Assembly (NCBI GenBank): GCA_019745975.1
Contig: JAIESQ010000090.1
Coordinates: 1-52,227, forward strand
Direction of reading: 5' to 3'
Length of the DNA: 52,227 nt
Source: Pirellulales bacterium
Lineage (GTDB): Bacteria > Planctomycetota > Planctomycetia > Pirellulales > JAEUIK01
In this document: positions 26,447 through 35,958 of the stretch, one piece after another
How positions within the stretch are numbered: the first letter of the stretch is position 1
How the letters are laid out: every line of letters begins with the position of its first letter
Translations under genes and position numbers: made by a program
The notes under the pieces: model-generated
The model's database searches: none
What the model saw: the letters and a program-made list of their open reading frames with translations, nothing else
Told to the model about the DNA's origin: nothing

Positions 26447-27549
26447 GCGCGGTCACGGTCTTCATGTAGCGTGCCATGGCGCCCTCGCGCGATCGCTAGG
26501 CCAATCAGGGCCGTGCCGAGCAACGCCATCACAATTGAGGACGGCTCGGGGACCACGGTCACCAGCAAGTTAACCGTCACCGGAAAGTGATCCGAGGGAT
26601 ACTTCCCGTTATACGAAGTGTGGACGATGTTGGCGGCGACCGCGTCGAAGACGCTCCCCGTGCTGTAGAAAATATGGTCGATCGACGAGCCGGAAGTGGC
26701 CCCCGTCCAGTCGTGGAAGGTGCGCTCCTGGCTCCCCGTCGTCGGAAAAACGTCTCGATAGGCGCTCGTGAGTTGAAACCCGGTCGGGCTCGACTTGCCG
26801 ATCAGCGTGCCGTACTCGCTGCTCGATTGCGTGGAGTTCAAATCGCCCATCACGACGATCGGCAGGCCGCCCGCAAGCTGCTCGATTTGTGAACGGATGA
26901 GCGTGGCGCCCTGTCGCCGCGCCAGCGAGTCCAGCGACCAATGCGTGGATAGCACGAAGTAGGTGCCGTGCGATTGATTGTCATAGAGCTTCAGCCACGT
27001 CGCCATGCGCGGGTTGCCAGTGTCGCTACCGTTGCCCGCGAACACCGTGCCCGGGACATCGGGGGTGCTACTCAGCCAGAAGTCCCCTTGATCGAGGCGC
27101 GTGAATCGCGACGAGCGATAGAACACACCGTTGCGGTCGCCAGTCGTTCCGGTCTCGCGGCCGACGCCGTAGTACTCGTATCCGGCCAATTGTGTCGAGC
27201 CCAGCAAATCGGCGAGCTGGTTATCTTTCAACTCTTGCACGCTGAGCAAATCTGGCCCGTATTCGCCGATCACGGCCAGGGCCCGCTCGCGACGTGCGGG
27301 TCCGTTGCCAAAGAGCGGATACCAGGCGTTCTCGCCGAGTCGTTCGCCAAAGCTACCGCCGTCTCCCTTGATGTTGAACGTCATCAAGTTCAATGCGACC
27401 TGAGCGGCCGGAGCGTTCGTCGAATAGACAAAATGGCACGTGGCGATGATCACGGCCACGAGAAACGGGGCACGGCCTCGTCGCATCCGGGGGGCGGTCG
27501 ACGGTTTTGCGGCGCGCGCGGTTTTCCGTTTTCGAACTCTGTTCCTCAA
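26434..27549 (-). CDS. exported endonuclease/exonuclease/phosphatase with PEP-CTERM anchor
   Basis: A 371-residue secreted protein of the EEP (DNase I-like) fold. A basic N-terminus and hydrophobic segment (FLVAVIIATCHFVYSTNAPA) form a signal peptide. EEP motifs are MTFNIKGDGG, LLSVQELKDNQ, GDLNSTQSS, SIDHIFYS and YPSDHFPVTV, covering the metal and catalytic His/Asp residues. The C-terminus has VPEPSS, a hydrophobic helix (IVMALLGTALIGLAIA) and RGRHG, the PEP-CTERM sorting signal processed by exosortase. The enzyme may degrade extracellular nucleic acid or act on phosphoesters. No exosortase gene is in the window. It converges on, and overlaps by 13 bases, the FAH gene. Confidence 0.88.
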   Translation of the reverse strand: MRNRVRKRKTARAAKPSTAPRMRRGRAPFLVAVIIATCHFVYSTNAPAAQVALNLMTFNIKGDGGSFGERLGENAWYPLFGNGPARRERALAVIGEYGPDLLSVQELKDNQLADLLGSTQLAGYEYYGVGRETGTTGDRNGVFYRSSRFTRLDQGDFWLSSTPDVPGTVFAGNGSDTGNPRMATWLKLYDNQSHGTYFVLSTHWSLDSLARRQGATLIRSQIEQLAGGLPIVVMGDLNSTQSSSEYGTLIGKSSPTGFQLTSAYRDVFPTTGSQERTFHDWTGATSGSSIDHIFYSTGSVFDAVAANIVHTSYNGKYPSDHFPVTVNLLVTVVPEPSSIVMALLGTALIGLAIARGRHGTLHEDRDRAYFN

Positions 27550-27739
27550 CTGCTCCCCCCTGTTCGCGGCACCGCCGTTTGGAGCACGGCGGTTGCCATC
27601 TCACACTAGAACCCGCTTCTCGTAGCGAGCGAGCCTAGCACGGCGCTAGCCGATTGTCGAGAATCGAGCCTCGCGCCGTCACAAGACTGAATAACGTCGT
27701 AGCTCGCATCAGGCCGACGTCGCCCCAGAGTCTACCGGC

Positions 27740-28414
27740 ATGCCGAAGCTCGACATCCTCTTCGAAGACAATCACTTGTTGGCGATCAACAAGTCGGCGG
27801 GGCTGGCGACCATGGGGGTTTCGGCCGACCGGCCCAGTTTATTAGCCAGCGCAAAAGAGTACATCAAGCAGCGGTATCACAAGCCCGGCGAAGTGTACCT
27901 TGGGGTCGTCAGCCGCCTTGATGCGACGGTCACCGGAGTCATCCTGCTGGCCCGCACGTCGAAGGCCGCTGCGCGGCTCAACGAGCAATTTCGTGGCCGT
28001 GAGGTGGAGAAGATCTATTGGGCCGTGGTCGAAGGAGACGTCGGTCCGCGCGAAGTCGCTTGCCGCGACTGGATCGCCGCCGACGAACGCCATCGCCGGA
28101 TGCGACTGGTTGATGCCGACATGCCCGGCGCCCAACTCGCCAAGCTCGTCTATCGAGGCTTGCAGCGCGTGCCGGCCGGCACGTTCGTCGAGGTGCGGCT
28201 AGAAACGGGTCGCAAGCACCAGATTCGCTTGCAGCTTGCCTCGCGCGGACATCCCGTTGTCGGCGATCGCAAATATGGCAGCCGCCGCCCGTTGTCCCAG
28301 GGCATCGCCCTGCACGCTCGCCGACTGGTGTTTCGCCACCCCGTGCGGACCGAAACCATCGAACTCGTGGCGCCGGTTCCGGCTTCGTGGGCGGCCCTCG
28401 GCATTAGCGATTAA
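27740..28414 (+). CDS. short RluA-family pseudouridine synthase without S4 domain
   Basis: A 224-residue RluA paralogue that starts directly at the catalytic domain (MPKLDILFEDNHLLAINKSA). The catalytic aspartate is in SRLDATVTGVI, where the usual HRLDRxTSG is changed (Ser for His, Ala for Arg, Val for Ser). The Asp itself and the later ETGRKHQIRLQL motif are present. Similar short, variant paralogues are known, so activity is plausible. Length fits TruC/YlyB-like short forms. Target base unknown. It follows the PEP-CTERM nuclease gene divergently, with 190 bases between starts. Confidence 0.88.
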   Translation: MPKLDILFEDNHLLAINKSAGLATMGVSADRPSLLASAKEYIKQRYHKPGEVYLGVVSRLDATVTGVILLARTSKAAARLNEQFRGREVEKIYWAVVEGDVGPREVACRDWIAADERHRRMRLVDADMPGAQLAKLVYRGLQRVPAGTFVEVRLETGRKHQIRLQLASRGHPVVGDRKYGSRRPLSQGIALHARRLVFRHPVRTETIELVAPVPASWAALGISD

Positions 28415-28585
28415 AGCGGCAATGCCGGCCTCAAGTTCGTCACACGGCACGGCGCTGGACGAGTTGTTTCGGCTGGTGGACTTTTTGTCGCCGACGGCCG
28501 ATTGTGCAGGACGCACCCGCGCGCTACGATCGACGGAAGTCGCCCTGGCGGCCGCCGTCTCAGCCCATTTCGGAGAATCTCACGC

Positions 28586-29530
28586 ATGACCGCTTTCCAC
28601 GGTGTCATTCCACCGATTATCACACCTTACGACCGCTCTGGGGGGATTCATGCCGAGGCGTTGCGGCGACTAATCGACTGGTATGCCGACGCCGGCTGCC
28701 ACGGCCTGTGGGTCTGTGGTGGCACCGGCGAGGGAGTGAGTCTGACAACGCGCGAACGCGACGAGATGATCGCACTATCGTGCCAACACGCCGCGGGCCG
28801 CTTGCGCGTAATCTTCCACGTTGCCGCGCCGACGACGGCGCAAGCCGTGGCGGCTGCCGAGCGCTGCCAAAGCGAAGGCACCGACGCCATCTGCAGCGTC
28901 CCGCCGTACTTCTACGGCAAGAGCACGCCGGAGGTGGTCGACTACTATCGCGCGTTGGCCGACGCCACCGACCGGCCGATCTTTCTCTACAACCTGCCAG
29001 ATGCCAGCGGACTGCCGCTCACGCTGCCGTTGGTCGAAGCGATCGTCAAGCGCGTCCCCACGGTCGTGGGCATCAAGCAATCGGCCGGCGTCGTCGACTA
29101 CGTGGCCCAGCTCCTGAAATGGAAGCCCGATCTGACGGTGTTGATTGGCCGCGGAGAAACGACGCTGGCCGCGCTCACGCTCGGGGCGACGGGCGTGGTG
29201 TGCGCGTCGCTATGCATGGCGCCCGAACGCTTTGTAGCCGTATACCAGGCGTTTCAAGATGGCGATTTGCGCCGCGCGATCGAAGCCCAACGATTCGCCT
29301 CCAGCGTCAAGGACTTGTACGACGAATTTCCGGTGATTGCCTCGACGAAGTGGGTCAATTCACAGCAACTTGGGATCGATTGCGGAGCGCCTCGAGCACC
29401 GCTGGCGTCGATCGCGCCCGAACGCGAGCGGGAGCTGCGCCGCATGGCCGAAGCGCTCGAGCTACTCGGCCCTGCCGCGAGTCGCCGCGAGGCCGAGCCG
29501 GTAGGTGCCGCGACCGCCAAGCCGCGTTAA
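28586..29530 (+). CDS. DapA/NanA-family aldolase (class I lyase)
   Basis: A 314-residue TIM-barrel enzyme of the dihydrodipicolinate synthase/N-acetylneuraminate lyase family. Key features are GGTGEG (45-50), Tyr135 in FLYNLPDASG and the Schiff-base Lys164 in VVGIKQSAG. The YNLPDASG loop is nearer to sialic-acid lyases than the YNVPSRTG of lysine-pathway enzymes, so a sugar-acid or sialic-acid lyase role is more likely; this remains inference. GGAG lies 9 bases before ATG 28586; codons 5' of it belong to the leader. The C-terminal Ala/Glu-rich tail extends about 25 residues past the barrel. It converges on queF, 53 bases away. Confidence 0.88.
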   Translation: MTAFHGVIPPIITPYDRSGGIHAEALRRLIDWYADAGCHGLWVCGGTGEGVSLTTRERDEMIALSCQHAAGRLRVIFHVAAPTTAQAVAAAERCQSEGTDAICSVPPYFYGKSTPEVVDYYRALADATDRPIFLYNLPDASGLPLTLPLVEAIVKRVPTVVGIKQSAGVVDYVAQLLKWKPDLTVLIGRGETTLAALTLGATGVVCASLCMAPERFVAVYQAFQDGDLRRAIEAQRFASSVKDLYDEFPVIASTKWVNSQQLGIDCGAPRAPLASIAPERERELRRMAEALELLGPAASRREAEPVGAATAKPR

Positions 29531-29583
29531 TTGCGCGCGGACTTGCGACGAGGGCAGCCACCGGCAGAAACGACCAAGACAAA

Positions 29584-29943
29584 CTATTGCGCGGCCTCAT
29601 AGCGGGCCGTGACTTTGGTCGTGATCCCGCCGCGCGGCGTAAAGGCCGCCTCGAGGGTCATCCGCCGGGGAGCGAGCACCCCCACCAGGTCGTCGAGAAT
29701 CCGGTTCGTCGCATTCTCATAAAAGATCCCCTGATTGCGAAACTGTTGCAGATAGAGCTTCAGGCTCTTGAGCTCCACGCAGCGGCTCGCCGGCACGTAA
29801 GTGATCGTCAACGTCCCGAAGTCTGGTTGGCCCGTCTTCGGACAAACCGAGGTGAATTCGGGGCAGGTGATTTCGATCGTGTACTCGCGATCGGGATAGG
29901 TGTTTTCAAAAGTCTCCAGCAGCTCGGCGAACTGGGCGACCAC
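29584..29943 (-). CDS. queF: 7-cyano-7-deazaguanine (preQ0) reductase
   Basis: QueF reduces preQ0 to preQ1 with NADPH on the way to queuosine in tRNA. This is the short single-domain form. I choose the GTG at 29941-29943 because GAGAGGAG sits 7 bases upstream, giving 119 residues ([16 protein letters not shown]). The nucleophile Cys34 (FTSVCPKTG) and Asp41 (GQPDFG) are present, as are the substrate motif [11 protein letters not shown] and the tunnel-fold strand RITLEAAF-like [12 protein letters not shown]. An upstream TTG would add 10 residues but would place the ribosome binding site inside the gene. Other queuosine genes are not in the window. Confidence 0.92.
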   Translation of the reverse strand: MVAQFAELLETFENTYPDREYTIEITCPEFTSVCPKTGQPDFGTLTITYVPASRCVELKSLKLYLQQFRNQGIFYENATNRILDDLVGVLAPRRMTLEAAFTPRGGITTKVTARYEAAQ

Positions 29944-30151
29944 GACGACACTCCTCTCGATTAACCCCGGCAACCGGCCGCCTCGGCTCTAGTCCGTGCA
30001 GCACTCGTCAGACCATAATAGTGCGATTGTAGGTCTTGGGTGGTCATCTGCGAATCGGTCCGACACCCGCCTTTGAGGCCCGCGAGAACGCTGTTTTTTC
30101 GCAAGCGCCCCCCGCGTTCACGATTGACGTCGCGTCGAACACCGGCATTCC

Positions 30152-30991
30152 ATGGGAATTAAATACACTCTGGCCGCCACGCTGAACGCCGTGCTGCGGC
30201 CGCTGGGCGCCCGGCTCCAGCGCGACGACGCCCCCGAACCGTGGCAAGTCGCTGAGTTGGCCAAACGTCACGCGGCCGTGGTGCGGCAACTGCACGCGCT
30301 ATTTCGCGAGCAGAATCCGCAGCTTCCCGCAACGCCGGGCCGCGACGAGCTGCTGGCCGGGTTAGTTGGCACCCTGCCCGGGGAGGCGCTGTGGCTTGTC
30401 CGGGCCTTGCACGAGGCCCTCGCGGTACCCGGCGACGTTTGCGAATTCGGCATTGCCGAGGGAGCGACGTCGGCGCTGTTGGCTAACGAAATCCGCGCCA
30501 CCGGCAGGCGCCTCTGGCTGTTCGACTCCTTCGAGGGGCTCTCCGCACCGACGGCCGAAGACGTGTTGATCGACGATATCTTTCAACTGGGCTCGATGGA
30601 CGCCTACGCCGGCAAGATGAGCTACCCGGTCGACGAAGTGCGCAAGCGCCTGACGGCCGTCGACTTTCCGCTGTCGCGCGTCGAGATCGTGCCGGGCTTT
30701 ATCGAAAAGTCGCTCGAAGGTCCGCGCCTGCCCGAGCGAGTCGCGCTGGCCTACGTCGACTTCGATTTCTATGAACCAATTCTCGTAGCGCTGAAGTTCT
30801 TGCGCCAAGTAATGCCGCGCGGAGGGCGGATTGTCGTCGACGACTACGGCTTCTTCTCGGCCGGAGCGCAGCGCGCCGTCGATGAGTTTGTCGTCGAATG
30901 CAGTGGCCAATTCTCGCTGCGCTTGCCGCAGCCCTTCTTCGGACACTTCGCCGAATTGGTGTGCGAGCAGGAGCCAACCGCCAACCGTTAG
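30152..30991 (+). CDS. TylF/MycF-family O-methyltransferase
   Basis: A 279-residue SAM-dependent methyltransferase resembling TylF, which methylates hydroxyls of sugars in natural products. The SAM-binding strand is VCEFGIAEGATSALLANEI (about 99-117), followed by LWLFDSFEGLSAPT, typical of the family. The metal/substrate loop is AYVDFDFYEPILVALKFL, and RGGRIVVDDYG completes it. The native substrate is unknown; sugar residues of surface polysaccharide are plausible because glycan genes (epimerase, DegT aminotransferase, glycosyltransferase) are scattered in the window. It overlaps the convergent peptidase gene by 4 bases. There is no signal peptide. Confidence 0.85.
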   Translation: MGIKYTLAATLNAVLRPLGARLQRDDAPEPWQVAELAKRHAAVVRQLHALFREQNPQLPATPGRDELLAGLVGTLPGEALWLVRALHEALAVPGDVCEFGIAEGATSALLANEIRATGRRLWLFDSFEGLSAPTAEDVLIDDIFQLGSMDAYAGKMSYPVDEVRKRLTAVDFPLSRVEIVPGFIEKSLEGPRLPERVALAYVDFDFYEPILVALKFLRQVMPRGGRIVVDDYGFFSAGAQRAVDEFVVECSGQFSLRLPQPFFGHFAELVCEQEPTANR

Positions 30992-32601
30992 TTACCCTTG
31001 TTTTCGCCCGCCAGCGCGCGACTGTGGGCACGAGGCAGCATCGTGAGCGGCGCCTCTGGCGGCTCCCGCAGCAGCATGAGTCTGGCGGTGCCGACCATGC
31101 CTTGCCGCTCGAATACGAGCTCCACCTCGTCGCCGGCGGTCTTCAGCAATTGCAGGAATTCCTCCTGCCCATGAAACGATTGCCCGTTTACCGCGTAGAT
31201 GCGGTCGTTGACTTTCAAGCCTGCCTCGCTGGCGGCGGTTCCGGCGATAACGCGTGACAGGATGACTCCGCCCGGAGTGGCGTCGTCGCCGCGCCAAGTC
31301 AGGCCAACGCGCACCGGTGCGCCGTCGAGCGTCACACTCAACCGTGTCGGTTCGGTAGCGTCGCCTCGCAACACTTCGATTTCTAGCGGATTTATCGCCG
31401 CCCAAATGCGCTTGCGCACCGACGGCAAATCGGTGACCTCCGCGCCGCCGAGCCGTATCAGTCGATCGCCGGCCAACAGACCCGTTCGCGCCGCGGCCGA
31501 TCCGGGTTCGACTCCGCTGATCGTGATCGACCCAGCCGGTTCGACTTGCATCCGCGCGCCGAGCCGAGGAGGCAGCGTTGACAGCGGTTGCTCGATTCGC
31601 CGGCGATCGAACGACGACTCGCGCCGTGCGTACGAACGAAAGCCGGGCACCTGCTCTTCATTCGCGACTTCGACGACCGTGCGAAATAGCAATTCGGTGA
31701 TTTGTCGCATGCCATCGAACTCGATGTGTTCGACGTCGTCGCTCGGCCGATGGTATTGATCGTGTAGTCCCGTGTGGAACATGAGGATCGGCATTCCCCG
31801 TTCGTAAAACGACCAGTGGTCGCTATCCTCCTTGAGCTCCCAAGTGAAATCGAGCTTCAGCCCGACGTCGCGATTCGCCAGGCTGACCTTGCGTCGCAAA
31901 TCGTAGGTCGTACGGGTGCCCAGCACCTCGAGCCGGTTGCGCAACCGTCCCACCATGTCGAGGTTGGCCGCCAGCTTGATGCGCGAGACGGGGATCGTCG
32001 GCGCGGACAGCCAATGTTTTGAACCCAGCAGGCCCTTTTCTTCGCCGTCCCACAGGGCGAATAGTATCGTCCGCCGCGGCGGCGCTCCCATCGCCACGAA
32101 AGCCTCGACGAGCTCGACCAACGTCGCCGTGCCGCTGGCGTTGTCGTCGGCGCCGTTGTGAATGCGTCCGGTCGGCCCAAAGCTGTTCTGCAGCGTGCCG
32201 TAGCCGACGTGGTCATAATGTGCGCCAACGAGGATCACCTCGTTCTTAAACGCGGGATCGCTCCCTTCGATCATCCCCAGGACGTTGCGAAACCCATTGT
32301 TGAACGTCTGGTAGTAGCTCCCGCGCGCGCCGGCCGGCGCGAGCTTGAACTCCTGGAATTTGTTATGGAGATAACCCCCCGCCGCGCGACCTCCTCGACT
32401 GCCGGCCTCTCGGCCCTCGTAAGTGTCGTCGGCCAGCACGAGCACGTGGCGGCGCAAATCTTCGCGCTGAATCGACGACAGGCCTCGCGACAGCGCGGCC
32501 GCGTCGAACATTTCGGCAGCCAAGACGCTCGCAGCACTCGTCGAACCTACGGCTGCCAACGACGTCAAAATAAAAACAATTGCGCGCATCGAACGTGTCA
32601 C
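30988..32601 (-). CDS. secreted M28-family metallopeptidase with two PDZ domains
   Basis: The 537-residue product starts with a signal peptide (MTRSMRAIVFILTSLAAVGS, cleaved near VLAAEM). The M28 domain shows the two-zinc ligands in VGAHYDHVGYG, NGADDNASGTA, WDGEEKGLLGS, LDMVGR and HTGLHDQYHRPSDD, so an aminopeptidase-type activity is expected in the periplasm. Two PDZ domains follow, with the typical GSAAARTGLLAGDRLIRLGG and GTAASEAGLKVNDRIYAVNG blocks, probably for substrate or partner binding. GAGGG lies 8 bases before the GTG at 32599-32601; an ATG at 32589 is an alternative. The frame stays open further upstream, but that part is Pro/Arg-rich and untypical. Confidence 0.88.
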   Translation of the reverse strand: MTRSMRAIVFILTSLAAVGSTSAASVLAAEMFDAAALSRGLSSIQREDLRRHVLVLADDTYEGREAGSRGGRAAGGYLHNKFQEFKLAPAGARGSYYQTFNNGFRNVLGMIEGSDPAFKNEVILVGAHYDHVGYGTLQNSFGPTGRIHNGADDNASGTATLVELVEAFVAMGAPPRRTILFALWDGEEKGLLGSKHWLSAPTIPVSRIKLAANLDMVGRLRNRLEVLGTRTTYDLRRKVSLANRDVGLKLDFTWELKEDSDHWSFYERGMPILMFHTGLHDQYHRPSDDVEHIEFDGMRQITELLFRTVVEVANEEQVPGFRSYARRESSFDRRRIEQPLSTLPPRLGARMQVEPAGSITISGVEPGSAAARTGLLAGDRLIRLGGAEVTDLPSVRKRIWAAINPLEIEVLRGDATEPTRLSVTLDGAPVRVGLTWRGDDATPGGVILSRVIAGTAASEAGLKVNDRIYAVNGQSFHGQEEFLQLLKTAGDEVELVFERQGMVGTARLMLLREPPEAPLTMLPRAHSRALAGENKGN

Positions 32602-32989
32602 GGCAAAAGCCCTCGGGGGCAACGACGCGATCGGCCTGCGTTGGGCTGTCGGTGGTAAGGGAGCGCCTGCGCGACGACCGGGACGCCTGTCATTCGCGGG
32701 CACGGTGGGATCGGCCAAAGTATAGTCCGCAACATGGCTTCGGCCAAAGTTGACCGGCGTGGCTGATCACGGTTTTCCCCTTCGAACGCGTGCGCCTGAT
32801 ACTACCGTATCCGTGCGCCCCGGTTGAATCGATCGCGCCGAATAGGCGTGCGAGAGCAACAGCTACCGAGCGCCGACGCGAGCCGCAAACCGCGCTGCGC
32901 CAGCGAGTTGGCGTCCCTTGCATAGGTTGCCAAAATGGATCAGAATTCCAAGCGCTCGAAGCCAGTTCGGCTGGTTTGGGGCCTGCTCT
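32602..32989. other. 388-base gap between peptidase and tRNA-Ser
   Basis: No gene is supported. It should hold the promoters for the leftward peptidase and rightward tRNA. I see no clear hexamer pair. Reading frames on the minus strand (near 32690-32923) are Arg/Ser-rich without pattern. Confidence 0.4.
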
Positions 32990-33076
32990 GGAGAGGTGGC
33001 TGAGTGGTCTAAAGCGCGGGTTTGCTAAACCCGTGACCGGGTAACTGGTCCGCAGGTTCGAATCCTGTCCTCTCCG
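32990..33076 (+). tRNA. tRNA-Ser (anticodon GCU)
   Basis: Acceptor stem GGAGAGG (32990-32996) pairs with CCTCTCC (33069-33075), discriminator G33076. The anticodon loop TTTGCTAAA, enclosed by CGGG/CCCG, gives GCU, which reads AGC and AGU serine codons. A long variable arm (GTGACCGGGTAACTGGTCC region) is as expected for tRNA-Ser. GGTTCGAATCC is the T arm. CCA is not encoded. Total 87 bases. Confidence 0.96.
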
Positions 33077-33302
33077 CTCGTCGGTTGACTAGCCACATTC
33101 AGTGGTCACTTATCCGTTCGCGGCTTCGCTCGGCCCATTCCTGGTAGCTCCGTGCGCCGTCCTCTGAGCCGGTCAAGCTGATATTGGACCGTGCAACGAT
33201 GTTGTCAACCTCGGTGCTTCATCGCAGAATCCAGTATTACGTGTGATCGTCGGCGTCATCGTTCGGGCGCGGTACAATCGCGTCCTCGTGAAAGGGCCCG
33301 CC

Positions 33303-35648
33303 ATGGAACGCCGCGCCGTGACTGTTCGAGGGATCGTGCAAGGAGTGGGGTTCCGCCCGTTTCTGAGTCGGTTGGCCCGCGAATTCGGCCTCGTGGGGAG
33401 CGTTCGCAACGTTTCGGGAGCGGTGTGCATCGAGATCGAAGGCGAGGCTCTTTGGCTCGATCGATTCTGTACCGAATTGGGAAGGCGTCGACCGCCGCTC
33501 GCCGTGATCGACGAAATTGCCTGGCAAAGCCGGGCCTGCATAGGCGAGCCCGTATTCACGATTGCCGAAAGTTCGTGCCGTCGATCGGGCGACGTTTTCA
33601 TTCCGCCTGATGTCGCCACTTGCGACGATTGTTTGCGCGAATTGTTCGATCCGACCGATCGGCGCTATCGATATCCCTTCTTAAATTGCACTCAGTGCGG
33701 TCCGCGGCTGACGATCGTTGCGAGTGCCCCCTACGACCGCCAGCGGACGACGATGGCGTCGTTCGCGATGTGCGCCGCGTGTCGCGCCGAATACGAAGAT
33801 CCAGGCAATCGACGATATCATGCCCAGCCGACTTGTTGTCCGCGATGTGGTCCGCGATTGCAATTGCTTTCGCCAGACGGAATGGCCGTCGAGGCGTCCG
33901 ACCCGATCGAACACTTTGCTAGTGCCCTGCGTGACGCGCGAATCGGAGCGCTGAAAGGACTAGGCGGCTACCATCTGGTATGCGATGCGTCGAATCGGGA
34001 GGCCGTTTCCGAGCTGAGGCGCCGCAAGCATCGCGACGAAAAACCCTTCGCCGTCATGTTGGCCGACGTCAAGGCGGTCGCGCGGATCTGCTATGTCGAC
34101 GAAGCGGAACGCGCACTACTAAGAGCTCCACGGTGCCCCATCGTCCTATTACGTAGGCGCGATCGAGCTGTGGAGAATGTTTCAATACAAGCGCCATTGG
34201 CCGAAGAAGTCGCGCCGGGCAACCCAAATCTCGGGGTGATGCTGCCATACTCGCCGCTGCATCACTTGCTCGTCGAGGCTACAGGCGACATGCCACTGGT
34301 CATGACCAGCGGCAATCGCTCGGATGAGCCGATTGCCTACGAAGATGGCGCGGCACTATCGCAGCTAGCCGGGATCGCCGATTTGTTCCTAACGCACGAT
34401 CGACCGATCCAGGTCCGTTGCGATGATTCGGTGACGCGTGTGATTGCCAGCATCGAGGCTCCGCTCCGGCGTTCGCGCGGCTATGCGCCGGCCCCGATCA
34501 GGCTCCCAGTCACTTGCCACAACCCGATTCTGGCTGTGGGGGGTCAACTGAAGAACACGTTCGCGCTAGGGCGCGAGCACTCTGCGCTGGTGAGCCATCA
34601 TCTTGGCGATCTTGATCATTTCGAGGCGTTTCGAGCCTTCCAGCGCGACATTCACTCGTACGAAGAATTGTTCGACATCCAACCGCGAGTGATCGTACAT
34701 GATCTGCATCCCGATTATGCCAGTACAACCTATGCCCAACGTCGGGCCGCCGCCGCTGGGCTCGACACGCTGGCCGTTCAGCACCACCATGCGCACGTCG
34801 CTGCCTGCATGGCCGAACACGGCCTGCGGGGCGACGTGCTCGGCGTGGCCTTCGACGGCACCGGCCTGGGCACCGACGGCGCGATCTGGGGTGGAGAATT
34901 CCTGATCGCCGACTATGAACAGTTCCGTCGAGCGGCGCACTTGCGATACGTGCCATTGCCGGGCGGTGACCGAGCGATTCGCGAACCGTGGCGCATGGCG
35001 GTGAGCCACGCGGCTGACGCTGCCTGCCAAGCATCGCTCGCGACCAAAGTTCCGACGACAACGCGAATGGCGGTCAAGCGCATGATCGATCGCCGGCTGA
35101 ATTGTCCGCCGACGTCGAGCGTCGGTCGCTTGTTCGATGCGGTGGCGGCACTCAGCGGCGTTCGCGACGTGGTGACGTTCGAAGCTCAAGCTGCCATGGA
35201 GCTCGAATGGCTCGCGACTGATGTGCCACCCGACCGATCGTACCCGTTCGAAATCGACCGGCCCGCTCTGCAAAGCACCGAGGTGCCTGACGTCGTAGAT
35301 ACGCGGCCGATCATTCGGGCCGTGTTCGACGATCTGTGTCGCGGTATCGGCAAGGAGCGGATCGCCCGGCGCTTTCACTCGACGCTCGTGGAGATCATCG
35401 CCGCCGTCTGCGCTCGCATGCGGGAAACGACGCGACTCGATCGCGTCGTGCTAACGGGCGGGGTCTTTACCAACGCGCTGCTAACCAGCGAGGCAACTAT
35501 CCGTTTGACCGACGACGGCTTTCGCGTCTTTCGGCACCAGTTCGTACCAGCCAACGACGGTGGCCTGTCGCTCGGGCAACTCGCCGTGGGGGCCGCTGTA
35601 ACTGCGAATCGCGTCAACGCGCCGAGCCTATCGACTGCGTCAGCTTGA
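33303..35648 (+). CDS. hypF: carbamoyltransferase HypF
   Basis: HypF makes the cyanide ligand of [NiFe]-hydrogenase: it activates carbamoyl phosphate and transfers the carbamoyl group to the C-terminal cysteine of HypE. The 781-residue protein has all four parts: acylphosphatase (about 4-90, with GVGFRPF), two zinc fingers (CDDC 107, CTQC 129, CAAC 157, CPRC 179), a YrdC-like nucleotide domain (about 205-390) and a Kae1-like domain with HHHAHVAACMAEH and LTGGVFTNALL. The start is ATG 33303, after AAAGGG 6 bases upstream; a GTG at 33288 is in frame. A TACAAT box lies at 33273-33278. It begins the hyp operon. Confidence 0.96.
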   Translation: MERRAVTVRGIVQGVGFRPFLSRLAREFGLVGSVRNVSGAVCIEIEGEALWLDRFCTELGRRRPPLAVIDEIAWQSRACIGEPVFTIAESSCRRSGDVFIPPDVATCDDCLRELFDPTDRRYRYPFLNCTQCGPRLTIVASAPYDRQRTTMASFAMCAACRAEYEDPGNRRYHAQPTCCPRCGPRLQLLSPDGMAVEASDPIEHFASALRDARIGALKGLGGYHLVCDASNREAVSELRRRKHRDEKPFAVMLADVKAVARICYVDEAERALLRAPRCPIVLLRRRDRAVENVSIQAPLAEEVAPGNPNLGVMLPYSPLHHLLVEATGDMPLVMTSGNRSDEPIAYEDGAALSQLAGIADLFLTHDRPIQVRCDDSVTRVIASIEAPLRRSRGYAPAPIRLPVTCHNPILAVGGQLKNTFALGREHSALVSHHLGDLDHFEAFRAFQRDIHSYEELFDIQPRVIVHDLHPDYASTTYAQRRAAAAGLDTLAVQHHHAHVAACMAEHGLRGDVLGVAFDGTGLGTDGAIWGGEFLIADYEQFRRAAHLRYVPLPGGDRAIREPWRMAVSHAADAACQASLATKVPTTTRMAVKRMIDRRLNCPPTSSVGRLFDAVAALSGVRDVVTFEAQAAMELEWLATDVPPDRSYPFEIDRPALQSTEVPDVVDTRPIIRAVFDDLCRGIGKERIARRFHSTLVEIIAAVCARMRETTRLDRVVLTGGVFTNALLTSEATIRLTDDGFRVFRHQFVPANDGGLSLGQLAVGAAVTANRVNAPSLSTASA

Positions 35649-35661
35649 GGAAGCGTACCCC

Positions 35662-35958
35662 GTGTGTCTTGGCATTCCTGGAAAAGTTGTCGAGCTGTCG
35701 ACCGAGCACGATACCCTGATGGGCAAGGTTGACTTCGGTGGTGTCTTCAAGCGCGTTTGCCTGGCCTACACCCCACAGGCACAGCCCGGGCAATACGTCA
35801 TCGTGCACGTAGGCTTCGCGCTGGAGGTGATCGACGAGTCCGAGGCGCAGCGGGTTTTCGCGTTTCTCGAGCGAATGAACGAGTTACAAGAGGTGCGGGA
35901 GCCGAGCGGTACAGAATCAGGATCGCATTCGGTCGTACCACCCGATTGGATGGCATGA
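35662..35958 (+). CDS. hypC: hydrogenase maturation chaperone HypC
   Basis: HypC binds the Fe(CN)2CO unit with HypD and delivers it to the large-subunit precursor. The 98-residue protein starts [13 protein letters not shown], with Cys2 as the essential iron ligand after removal of the initiating residue. [16 protein letters not shown] and [16 protein letters not shown] are family blocks. The C-terminal 20 residues ([19 protein letters not shown]) are longer than in short HypC proteins. The start is a GTG. The stop overlaps the hypD start by ATGA at 35955-35958, indicating coupled translation. Confidence 0.95.
   Translation: MCLGIPGKVVELSTEHDTLMGKVDFGGVFKRVCLAYTPQAQPGQYVIVHVGFALEVIDESEAQRVFAFLERMNELQEVREPSGTESGSHSVVPPDWMA

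Noticed and set aside
32990-33076. tRNA-Ser as attachment site of an integrated island carrying hyp genes
   Set aside because: No integrase and no direct repeat of the tRNA 3' end was noticed downstream, and base composition does not shift clearly.
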